DNA of 55,248 nucleotides, taken from assembly GCA_017615755.1 (NCBI GenBank), contig JAFZZM010000051.1, forward strand, positions 1-55,248, written 5' to 3'. The notes under the pieces are model-generated. The model worked only from the letters and a program-made list of their open reading frames with translations, did no database searches and had not been told where the DNA came from. Both the position numbers and the translations under genes were made by a program. This DNA is from Clostridiales bacterium (GTDB lineage Bacteria > Bacillota > Clostridia > Saccharofermentanales > Saccharofermentanaceae). This document shows positions 1-6,630 of this stretch, piece after piece; positions within the stretch are counted from its first letter, which is position 1; every line of letters starts with the position of its first letter.

Positions 1-213
1 CTGACACTTCAATTGACAGATAAATTCCCGCATATAGACAAAATCTCTGCCGGGCAAGTTCTTTTTTGACGGATAAGAATGAAAGCATCGAAATTTTATC
101 TGCCACCGCTCGAAAAGCACTGCACAGGATGCTTTGTTAGATTTTCTGTCTACTTGTCCACGGTGGCTGTCGCATGTTGATTCGGCAGTACGGTTTTGAG
201 ACAGGACATTCTT
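1..213. other. Non-coding start of window
   Basis: I see no convincing coding region here on either strand. A TTGACA-like hexamer lies at 13-18, but no well-spaced -10 follows it. The stretch is probably the intergenic region left of the first small gene. Confidence 0.5.
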
Positions 214-241
214 TTGGAGTTAGCTCGTGGGGGTGTATAAT
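214..241 (+). promoter_or_regulatory. Probable sigma-A promoter of the first small gene
   Basis: TTGGAG at 214-219 and a perfect TATAAT at 236-241 are separated by 16 bases. They lie 24 bases upstream of the ATG at 266. An AGGTG ribosome site (255-259) sits between promoter and start. Confidence 0.6.
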
Positions 242-265
242 AAAGTTGGGAATGAGGTGTGAGAT

Positions 266-436
266 ATGAACGAAGAAAACAATGCCGCGGAGAAAGCGGA
301 GCAGAGACATCTTTTATACCTGAAGCAGAAAGAACTTCTGGAGACGTTCCTTGAGAAGGGTGCGATCTCGCAGAAACAGTTTGATAAGAGCTTCCACGAT
401 CTCACAGAGAAGATGGGTGAGGGGAAGAGCGAGTAA
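266..436 (+). CDS. Small charged protein, SHOCT-like
   Basis: This 56-residue protein is rich in Glu and Lys and has no signal peptide or membrane segment. Its second half (LETFLEKGAISQKQFD, residues 25-40) resembles the SHOCT pattern, in which a Leu-rich helix is followed by a Gly-x-Ile/Leu-Ser/Thr turn and a second helix; such short domains are usually interaction modules. The support for coding is a perfect TATAAT box, an AGGTG ribosome site six bases before the ATG, and the position 35 bases upstream of the next gene on the same strand. It is probably co-transcribed with that zinc-ribbon gene. Function is unknown and the SHOCT resemblance is by eye. Confidence 0.6.
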   Translation: MNEENNAAEKAEQRHLLYLKQKELLETFLEKGAISQKQFDKSFHDLTEKMGEGKSE

Positions 437-471
437 TATAGAACGTCTGGCAGACGGGACGGGAGGCTACT

Positions 472-936
472 ATGGGCAGCGGAAAGTCTTTCAAGTGCAG
501 TAAGTGTGATTATATTTTTACATCCATGACGGGGGTCGGGATGTTGTTTGTAACCCAGTACCAGAGAACTGTGGAAGAAATCAAGGCAGGAAAGTTTGGT
601 GCGGAGTGGCAGCGCTTCTTCGAAGAACATCCGGACGGAAAAGTAGATTGCGGAAGAGAACTTCTGGTCTGTAAATACTGTGGAGTCCCGAAGACGGATA
701 CCAACCTTTCTTTGTATCTTCCGAAGGAAGACTCGAAAGAGAAACTATCCGAGTACCCGCTTCCGTTCGAACTGAAGGAAGAGTACACGCTCTATGCGAA
801 GTTCCCGCATAAGTGCAAAAACTGTGGTGGGGCATGCAAGATCGTGACAGATGTAAAGAAGGTGACGATGAACTGCCCGGAATGCGGCGAGCCCATGAAG
901 GAGGACCTCGATCTTTCTTCGATCTGCTGGGATTGA
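472..936 (+). CDS. Zinc-ribbon hypothetical protein
   Basis: A cytoplasmic protein of 154 residues with four CxxC knuckles: CSKC near residue 9, CKYC near 67, CKNC near 115 and CPEC near 134. They should pair into two zinc ribbons, one split across the N-terminal and middle parts and one at the C-terminus. The middle part is charged, with no enzyme motif I recognise. The protein ends in an acidic tail (EDLDLSSICWD). It follows the small SHOCT-like gene by 35 bases, so the two may form an operon. Zinc-ribbon proteins of this size often bind nucleic acid or act as adaptors, but nothing here allows a specific call. Confidence 0.75.
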   Translation: MGSGKSFKCSKCDYIFTSMTGVGMLFVTQYQRTVEEIKAGKFGAEWQRFFEEHPDGKVDCGRELLVCKYCGVPKTDTNLSLYLPKEDSKEKLSEYPLPFELKEEYTLYAKFPHKCKNCGGACKIVTDVKKVTMNCPECGEPMKEDLDLSSICWD

Positions 937-963
937 AAATTCTTGGCGCGTGCGACGCAGAGT

Positions 964-1533
964 TTACATTTCGTTCTGATATTCCTCGAGAAACTTAAGG
1001 AGAAACGCATGCCGTTCTTCGGCCATTTCGCGTGCTTCTTCTGTGTTCAGTGAATCCTTGAGAAGCAGGAGTTTATCGTGGAAGTGCCGGATGGAGTCTT
1101 CCAACGTGCGCCCGTTCTTTCCTCCATAGGCAAAAGATCTTGCAATCCCGATTGCACCTAGTGCATCGAGTCGGTCGGCGTCCTGGACGATCTTGCCCTC
1201 AAGCGTCTCCGGAGATCTATCTTTGTTTTTACTAAAAGAGACAGCGTTGATCATGCTGCAGATCTGGTCGATCTTTTCGGCCTCGACTTGGTTTTCTTTC
1301 AAGAACTTCCTGGCGTTGGCGTTGCCTTTGGTATTAAACAGCTTATGGTCATCCGCATCGTGAAGAAGCGCGGCCAATGAAATCAGAAGCAGATCACACT
1401 CCGGATAATTCGAACCGATCTTCAAGGCATTCGAATACACACGAAGTGAATGCGCCGCGTCGTGTCCGTCTGCATTATTCTGAAAGAGTTCCTTGATGTA
1501 CGCCGTTGCTTTTTCAATGATCGGATCTTGCAT
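964..1533 (-). CDS. HD-domain phosphohydrolase
   Basis: A 189-residue metal-dependent phosphohydrolase of the HD superfamily (YedJ-like group). The metal ligands are visible: His28 in the AAHSLRV helix, His58-Asp59 in LLHDADDHK, and a late Asp in the VQDADRLDALGAIG motif (about residue 118), which is characteristic of this subgroup. I chose the ATG at 1531-1533 because an AGG ribosome site lies about nine bases upstream; a longer reading frame from 1587 lacks one. The gene converges on the zinc-ribbon gene and diverges from the MerR gene. The substrate is unknown; relatives act on nucleotides or small phosphoesters. Confidence 0.85.
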   Translation of the reverse strand: MQDPIIEKATAYIKELFQNNADGHDAAHSLRVYSNALKIGSNYPECDLLLISLAALLHDADDHKLFNTKGNANARKFLKENQVEAEKIDQICSMINAVSFSKNKDRSPETLEGKIVQDADRLDALGAIGIARSFAYGGKNGRTLEDSIRHFHDKLLLLKDSLNTEEAREMAEERHAFLLKFLEEYQNEM

Positions 1534-1651
1534 AAACTTGTACCTGCCCTGGGTGTTTTGAGAAATCTCACAGGTGTATCTTACCACAAGTGTGAAGCAG
1601 GTAGATAGGCGCCCAAATATGAAAAAAGTCCAAGATTTTTGGGAAAAGGTA

Positions 1652-1682
1652 TTGACTGTAAACCTTGTTTACACCTTAGAAT
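1652..1682 (+). promoter_or_regulatory. MerR-type promoter with 19-bp spacer and operator palindrome
   Basis: TTGACT (1652-1657) and TAGAAT (1677-1682) are separated by exactly 19 bases, the overlong spacer typical of MerR-controlled promoters. The spacer region holds a perfect dyad, TGTAAAC-CTT-GTTTACA (1657-1673). This is the expected position for a MerR dimer, so the downstream MerR protein very likely regulates its own gene here. Confidence 0.85.
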
Positions 1683-1713
1683 TGCCGTAAAATACCCCGA
1701 GGAGGAGACGGCA

Positions 1714-2466
1714 ATGACGATAAAAGAACTGGAGACGATTTTAGATATTCCGAGGGCGACGATCCGCTTTTACGAAAAAGAAGGATTGATTTCTCCGCAG
1801 CGCGAGGGAAATGGTTACCGCGATTATTCGGAAGAAGATGTAGCACGTCTCAAGAAGATCATTATCCTTCGAAAAATCGGTCTGCCGGTAAATGAGATCG
1901 CAGACATTTTCGATGGAGCCAAGACACTGCCGGAAGCACTAGAAGAAAACCTTCAAAACCTCCAGAAGCAGATGGATGAACTTCGTGGCGCTATGAATAT
2001 GAGCAAGAGAATGCAGGAAGCCTCTCTGGAGATCCAGGATCTGGATGCGGAGAAATACTGGAATCTTGTTGAAGAGGAAGAAAAACACGGCAACAAGTTC
2101 ATGACTATAGCAAAAGACATCGCCCAAGTCGAACGCGGTGTGCTCTCCAGTTATTTTGGCTGGACATCGAAAGACGGTCAGCTTTACGATTCGTGGCCGG
2201 GCCTTGTTGGAAAAGTGATCGTCGTGATGGCGCTGACCGGCTGCGTCATGTGCTTATACCGTGGAAGCTGGAACATCAAGAACTTCCGTGATGGTATTTT
2301 CGGAATCCTTACGATCATGGCGGTCGAAGCAGTGCTTAGTATCCCGATGTATTTCCTCGGCAAGAAGTATCCCTGGATCGCGAAGAACAGAACAAAAGCG
2401 CTGGTGATTGCCGCGCTTCTGTTGGCAGTGGTGTTGCTGGTTGTGGCAGGGCTTTTCGATTTGTAA
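1714..2466 (+). CDS. Membrane-tethered MerR-family transcriptional regulator
   Basis: A 250-residue protein. Residues 1-70 are a MerR winged helix-turn-helix (MTIKELETILDIPRATIRFYE, then RDYSEEDVARLKKI). A predicted coiled coil for dimerisation follows at about 75-110. Instead of a soluble effector domain, the C-terminal third carries three hydrophobic segments (about 163-182, 195-215 and 229-248), so the regulator should be fixed in the membrane. The ATG at 1714 is preceded by GGAGGAG and sits at the MerR domain boundary; a longer frame from 1639 would run through the promoter. No metal-binding Cys pattern is visible. The signal may be sensed within or at the membrane, which is inference. 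Confidence 0.85.
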   Translation: MTIKELETILDIPRATIRFYEKEGLISPQREGNGYRDYSEEDVARLKKIIILRKIGLPVNEIADIFDGAKTLPEALEENLQNLQKQMDELRGAMNMSKRMQEASLEIQDLDAEKYWNLVEEEEKHGNKFMTIAKDIAQVERGVLSSYFGWTSKDGQLYDSWPGLVGKVIVVMALTGCVMCLYRGSWNIKNFRDGIFGILTIMAVEAVLSIPMYFLGKKYPWIAKNRTKALVIAALLLAVVLLVVAGLFDL

Positions 2467-2575
2467 AAATGTCCTTTCTGGTCGATGCATACCCCATCTG
2501 AAAAGAGGGTAAAAAAAGTCGAGCGTGTTTCTTTCTGCCTGCGCTATAGTGAGCAAAAAACGAGGGGAGAGAAAC

Positions 2576-3481
2576 ATGAGTCGGAAGAATTATCTTGATG
2601 GAAAAGATGTGAAGGAGATCAGGACAGGCGCGAGTGGCGCGCAGGTCTTTGTCGTGGACGGGGAGGAAATCGTCAAATGGGTGTCGGGGGAAGACGTCGA
2701 GATCGAGCGGTTTCTGACCTATCGTCGTGAAACAGAGTTTTACAAAAGCAAGGATACCGAAAAAGCCACGTATCTTCCAAAAGTACTTGAAGCGGAGGCT
2801 TCGGATGAAGAGATCTTTCTGGTTCTGAAAAAGTACGAGCCGTTGAAGAGAGAGGACCTGAACGAGGATGTACTTCGGAAAATCGCGGGTGTGCTGGCGC
2901 AGATCCATAGTGACCGCGCGCCGTGTTTCTTGCGAAGAAGTGCAGAGGAACATAAGGAGATTTCAGAGAAAGAAATCGCCGAAAGTGTGCAGGGATGGAA
3001 AGAAGTGCTGGCCGAGCACCTCGGCGCTTTTGTCGGAAAGGAAATCGATCGGATCGTAGCACGGATCAAAGAGATCCAGGCCTGGCACGAGACGGAGCCA
3101 CGTGCCTTGGTGCACGGGGATTTTCACTGGGACAATTTGTTGTCGGACGAAAATGGGAATATACTGGTATGTGACTGGCAGAACGTGAAATACGATGCGC
3201 CGTCCGGCGACCTGAGTTTCTTTTTGAGCAGGCTTGGAGCGGACGGGATCGAGGTCGATCCGGAGGTGTTTCTTTCTGCATATGTGGATGCACGACGAGA
3301 ACTTGCCTCAGCGGTGCTTGATGTTGATGAGATCAAGAAGCATATGGCCGCGGCCAATGTCCTGACGTCGTTTCTGTTCTGGCACCGTTTCCTGCACGGC
3401 GCGGATGCGGACCGGGTGCGGGGCATCTACGAAAAGATGGTGGACGATTTTTATGCGGTGGCTCTTGGAGGTTTGGTATGA
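2576..3481 (+). CDS. Aminoglycoside phosphotransferase/choline kinase-fold protein
   Basis: A 301-residue small-molecule kinase of the APH family. The catalytic loop is HGDFHWDN (180-187) with the Brenner-type Asp and Asn, and the metal-binding Asp200 lies in VCDWQNVKYDAPSGDL. The N-lobe has a short Gly-rich segment (GASGAQVFVV). The ATG at 2576 follows GAGGGGAGA; a TATAGT box lies at 2545-2550. The gene overlaps the next by four bases (ATGA), so the two are translationally coupled. The family phosphorylates many alcohols (choline, sugars, antibiotics), and nothing here points to antibiotic resistance. Confidence 0.8.
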   Translation: MSRKNYLDGKDVKEIRTGASGAQVFVVDGEEIVKWVSGEDVEIERFLTYRRETEFYKSKDTEKATYLPKVLEAEASDEEIFLVLKKYEPLKREDLNEDVLRKIAGVLAQIHSDRAPCFLRRSAEEHKEISEKEIAESVQGWKEVLAEHLGAFVGKEIDRIVARIKEIQAWHETEPRALVHGDFHWDNLLSDENGNILVCDWQNVKYDAPSGDLSFFLSRLGADGIEVDPEVFLSAYVDARRELASAVLDVDEIKKHMAAANVLTSFLFWHRFLHGADADRVRGIYEKMVDDFYAVALGGLV

Positions 3482-4623
3482 AGTTAAGACAACTTGGTAA
3501 GACGGGACTTATGGTCAGTGAAATCGGGTTCGGAGGTGAGTGGCTGGAAAGACACGAGTTCGATGAATCGGTGAAACTTCTGAAGTATGCGCATGAAAAA
3601 GGCATCAACATTGTAGATTGCTGGATGCCGGATCCAAAGTCGCGAGACATTATCGGCAAAGCCATGGAAGGTTGCCGGGAGTTCTGGTATGTGCAGGGAC
3701 ACATCGGTTCGACGTATCAGGACGGACAGTATGTGCGCACACGCGACATGAAGTTCGTAAAGCCCGCATTTGAAGATCTTCTCGAGAGATTTCATACCGA
3801 CTATATCGACCTCGGCATGATCCACTATATTGATTCTGAAGAAGAATGGAATACCGTCATGAACGGGGAGTTCATCGAATATGTACATGAATTGAAAAGA
3901 GAAGGGAAGATCCGTCATATCGGTCTGAGTACGCATAATCCGAAGATCGGAAAACTCGCGGTGGAGACGGGCTTTATCGAGATGATCCTGTTCAGCATTA
4001 ATCCTGCTTTCGATATGCGGCCGCCAACGGAGGATCTGACTACCATGTTTGGCGGATATGACCAGGATCAGTTGTCCGGTATTGACCCGGAGCGGTCGCA
4101 GTTCTACCAGATGTGCGAGGAAAACAATGTCGGTCTTACTGTCATGAAGGGCTTTTTCGGCGGCGCACTTCTCGATAAAGAACGCTCGCCATTCGGCGTT
4201 GCTTTTACTGCGACACAGTTGATCCACTATGCTTTGACGAGGCCGGGTGTTTCGTCGATCATGGTGGGCTACGATACAACAGCACAGATCGACGAGGCGG
4301 TGGGTTATGAGACGGCGACAGCGGAAGAGCGCGACTATGCGTCCGTGATCGCATCTGCACCTTTCCATTCATACTCGGGGATCTGCACGTATTGCGGACA
4401 CTGTAAACCCTGCCCGATGGATATCGATATCGCGATGGTGAATAAGTTCTACGATCTGGCAACGATGCAGCCGCAGGTGCCGGAAAGCGTGGCGTCCCAC
4501 TATATGGCACTGGACCATCACGCGTCTGAGTGTATCGGGTGCCAAAGCTGTGAAGCAAGGTGCCCGTTCGGCGTATCGATCGCAGAACGGATGGAAAAAA
4601 CGGCAGTGCTTTTTGGGGAGTAA
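3478..4623 (+). CDS. Aldo/keto reductase-like protein with two [4Fe-4S] clusters
   Basis: The protein has 381 residues: a TIM-barrel of the aldo/keto reductase family (about 1-295), then a ferredoxin-like tail with two cluster motifs, Cys303/306/309/312 and Cys352/355/358/362. This matches the COG1453 group of predicted oxidoreductases. The usual catalytic tetrad looks incomplete: Asp47 and His116 are present, but the expected Tyr position is in WMPDPKSRD, and the expected Lys position reads VQGH. A redox role using Fe-S clusters is therefore more likely than classical NADPH carbonyl reduction. It is translationally coupled to the kinase-like gene upstream, suggesting one pathway. The substrate is unknown. 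Confidence 0.85.
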   Translation: MKLRQLGKTGLMVSEIGFGGEWLERHEFDESVKLLKYAHEKGINIVDCWMPDPKSRDIIGKAMEGCREFWYVQGHIGSTYQDGQYVRTRDMKFVKPAFEDLLERFHTDYIDLGMIHYIDSEEEWNTVMNGEFIEYVHELKREGKIRHIGLSTHNPKIGKLAVETGFIEMILFSINPAFDMRPPTEDLTTMFGGYDQDQLSGIDPERSQFYQMCEENNVGLTVMKGFFGGALLDKERSPFGVAFTATQLIHYALTRPGVSSIMVGYDTTAQIDEAVGYETATAEERDYASVIASAPFHSYSGICTYCGHCKPCPMDIDIAMVNKFYDLATMQPQVPESVASHYMALDHHASECIGCQSCEARCPFGVSIAERMEKTAVLFGE

Positions 4624-4673
4624 GAAACATAATTTGTTGCTTTTCACAAAGAACCCGAGACGAAACGCTGTGC

Positions 4674-4679
4674 TATAAT
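4674..4679 (+). promoter_or_regulatory. -10 box upstream of the lipoprotein gene
   Basis: A perfect TATAAT lies 46 bases upstream of the lipoprotein ATG. I do not see a good -35 at 16-18 bases, so the promoter may be weak or need an activator. Confidence 0.45.
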
Positions 4680-4725
4680 CTCCGTGGGTGCATGCGTGCC
4701 CATTAATGGGATAAGGAGATATAAC

Positions 4726-6504
4726 ATGAAAAAAAGCGTTGCAATGCTGCTCTCGCTGGCTTGTGTTCTGAGTATGGCCGGATGTAAGGATAAGTCTGAA
4801 TCCAGCTCCACAAGAACGACCCGCGAAACAAAAGAAACTACGGAAGAGACTTCCGAAGATACTTCGGAGGAAACTTCCGAGGAGACTTCTTCCGAAACTA
4901 CGGAAGAGACGACTACTGAAACGACCGAAGAGACGACTACTGAGACAACTACCGAAACGACAGAAGAAACTTCCGAAACTTCTGCTTCGGAGAGTGAGAC
5001 CTCGGAGACTTCTGAAACATCTGAATCTTCGGAGACATCCGAAACTACAAATGCGCCTGCTGCTCCGGCCACAATGACGATCAGCCATGATCTGAAAGTT
5101 GTGGACTGGGACATCGACCTGCATTATGCCGGATACGGCGAACTTCCGAAGGGCTACTACCAGGTGGCTCGAATCGAAGAGTCCTGCATGGGCATGAAAG
5201 TGACCGGCGAAGGTTTTGACAAGCTTTCTGCTTCGATCGATTCTTTCTTTGCTGAGGTGAACAAGAAGTACGATGAGATGTATGCTGAATTGTTTAACGG
5301 TTTTGACGAAGCCGTCAAAAACAACAACACATACTATTCCCGTTATATCAGTACGGATGTTTCGGTGACACGTGCCGACAGTCAGATCTGTTCTTTTATT
5401 CTCGGCGAAGTCAATAACACGACAGACTTTTTCGGCATCAACGTCTATGGTCATAACTACGATACGGCGACCGGTGCGGAAATCAAGTTCAGCGATGTCG
5501 TTACGGACAAAGCGCTTTTTGCGTCTAAACTCGAGAGCGCGAAGTTGACGGGATCGAACTACGAAGTTGAAACCACGAGAAAATATATCGATGCCATGGT
5601 TGCGGAACTGAAAAAGGGCAATGATCTGGAGTTTGTTCTGTATCCGAATGCGATCAGTGTGATGATCTCTATTGCGTCCGGTGATTCCTATTCCTCCACT
5701 CAACAGGTGGTCCTTTCTGTTGCGGATCTCGGCGATTGCGTGAACCTCAGCTATTTCGGTTCCACCACAAAATACTACACGCTGATTGCTGACTGTGAAA
5801 ACAAGTTCCGTTGGGACTTCGACGGAGATGGATCGATCGATACACTGGCTTTTGAAAATGTCAGCTCGGACTATTATCTTAACTATAAGTACACGTTGAA
5901 TGGCGAGCAGATCTCTTGCGATAAGCCGCAGCTCGAAGGTGATGATTTCCGGAAGGCGTATATGATCTACACGGACGACGGCTGGTATCTGTATGTCCAG
6001 TACGGTATGGAAGATCCGACTCCGTATATCTCGATCTTCAAATTTGCCAAAGACGAACTGACCTTCGTAGAGGAAAAAGGCGCTTTTGCCCGTTGCCCGT
6101 CCAATCCGGAAAAGTGCACGATCGAGTCGAGATCGGATCTTATGGGTACAGGTCATGTGGATATCCCGTGTGCGATCATCGGCAACAAGGGTGTACCGAC
6201 ACAAAATGGTGACTTCCTCACCAAGGACGGTATGGGTGCTGCCAGAGAGGAAATGGTCCTGGGCTTGTGGGCAGATGGACAACCGACAGGTGACAGCATT
6301 GTGATTCCCAAAGGACAGGTCGTCCGTCTTATCGGTATCGATACCAAGAACAATCTGGTAAAGTTTGCGATCGTCGACAAGAACATCGCTGAGGCGCCGA
6401 CATTCGATATGGTTGCTGTTTCTTCGGACTACGAAAAGTATGACGTAAAGTTTGATGGCAAGAATGCCTATCAGCTGTTTGACGGCTGCACATATGCGGA
6501 CTGA
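4726..6504 (+). CDS. Secreted lipoprotein with Thr/Glu-rich stalk and DUF3298-like domain
   Basis: The 592-residue protein starts with a lipoprotein signal peptide ending in the lipobox LSMAGC, so it should be anchored to the outer face of the membrane. Residues about 26-111 are almost entirely Thr, Ser and Glu, a flexible acidic stalk built from ETTEETS-like units. The rest resembles DUF4163/DUF3298 proteins (FFGINVYGHNYDTATGAEIKFSDVV), the fold seen in PdaC and RsiV. A calcium-loop-like DFDGDGSIDTL follows near residue 367. The ATG at 4726 has AAGGAGAT upstream; an earlier in-frame start would remove the signal peptide from the N-terminus. It is followed by a terminator. Function is unknown; ligand binding at the cell surface is plausible. 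Confidence 0.8.
   Translation: MKKSVAMLLSLACVLSMAGCKDKSESSSTRTTRETKETTEETSEDTSEETSEETSSETTEETTTETTEETTTETTTETTEETSETSASESETSETSETSESSETSETTNAPAAPATMTISHDLKVVDWDIDLHYAGYGELPKGYYQVARIEESCMGMKVTGEGFDKLSASIDSFFAEVNKKYDEMYAELFNGFDEAVKNNNTYYSRYISTDVSVTRADSQICSFILGEVNNTTDFFGINVYGHNYDTATGAEIKFSDVVTDKALFASKLESAKLTGSNYEVETTRKYIDAMVAELKKGNDLEFVLYPNAISVMISIASGDSYSSTQQVVLSVADLGDCVNLSYFGSTTKYYTLIADCENKFRWDFDGDGSIDTLAFENVSSDYYLNYKYTLNGEQISCDKPQLEGDDFRKAYMIYTDDGWYLYVQYGMEDPTPYISIFKFAKDELTFVEEKGAFARCPSNPEKCTIESRSDLMGTGHVDIPCAIIGNKGVPTQNGDFLTKDGMGAAREEMVLGLWADGQPTGDSIVIPKGQVVRLIGIDTKNNLVKFAIVDKNIAEAPTFDMVAVSSDYEKYDVKFDGKNAYQLFDGCTYAD
4807..5058 (+). repeat. Degenerate repeat encoding the Thr/Glu-rich stalk
   Basis: Short degenerate units such as GAAACGACCGAAGAGAC recur through this stretch, encoding ETTEE and ETSE repeats in the lipoprotein stalk. 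Such a tract could change length by slippage or recombination. Confidence 0.75.
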
Positions 6505-6537
6505 CCGGTAGTCGCGATTAGTAAACGATAAAAGAAG

Positions 6538-6593
6538 GCCGCTGATCTTCTCGTTTCGGGGAAACCCGGACGATTGGACCAGCGGCATTTTTT
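6538..6593. terminator. Terminator between converging lipoprotein and ABC permease genes
   Basis: GCCGCTG (6538-6544) pairs with CAGCGGC (6580-6586) and is followed by TTTTTT at 6588-6593. The loop is long and may fold further (CGTTTCGGGGAAACCCGG region). Because the next gene converges, the element may serve both strands. Confidence 0.75.
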
Positions 6594-6630
6594 GCTTCAG
6601 TTCTTTTCCTGAAGGATCAGTTTAATGGAA

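Noticed and set aside
2576..3481. Aminoglycoside resistance gene
   Set aside because: It has the APH fold, but the family is broad and the gene is coupled to a metabolic oxidoreductase; nothing points to antibiotics.
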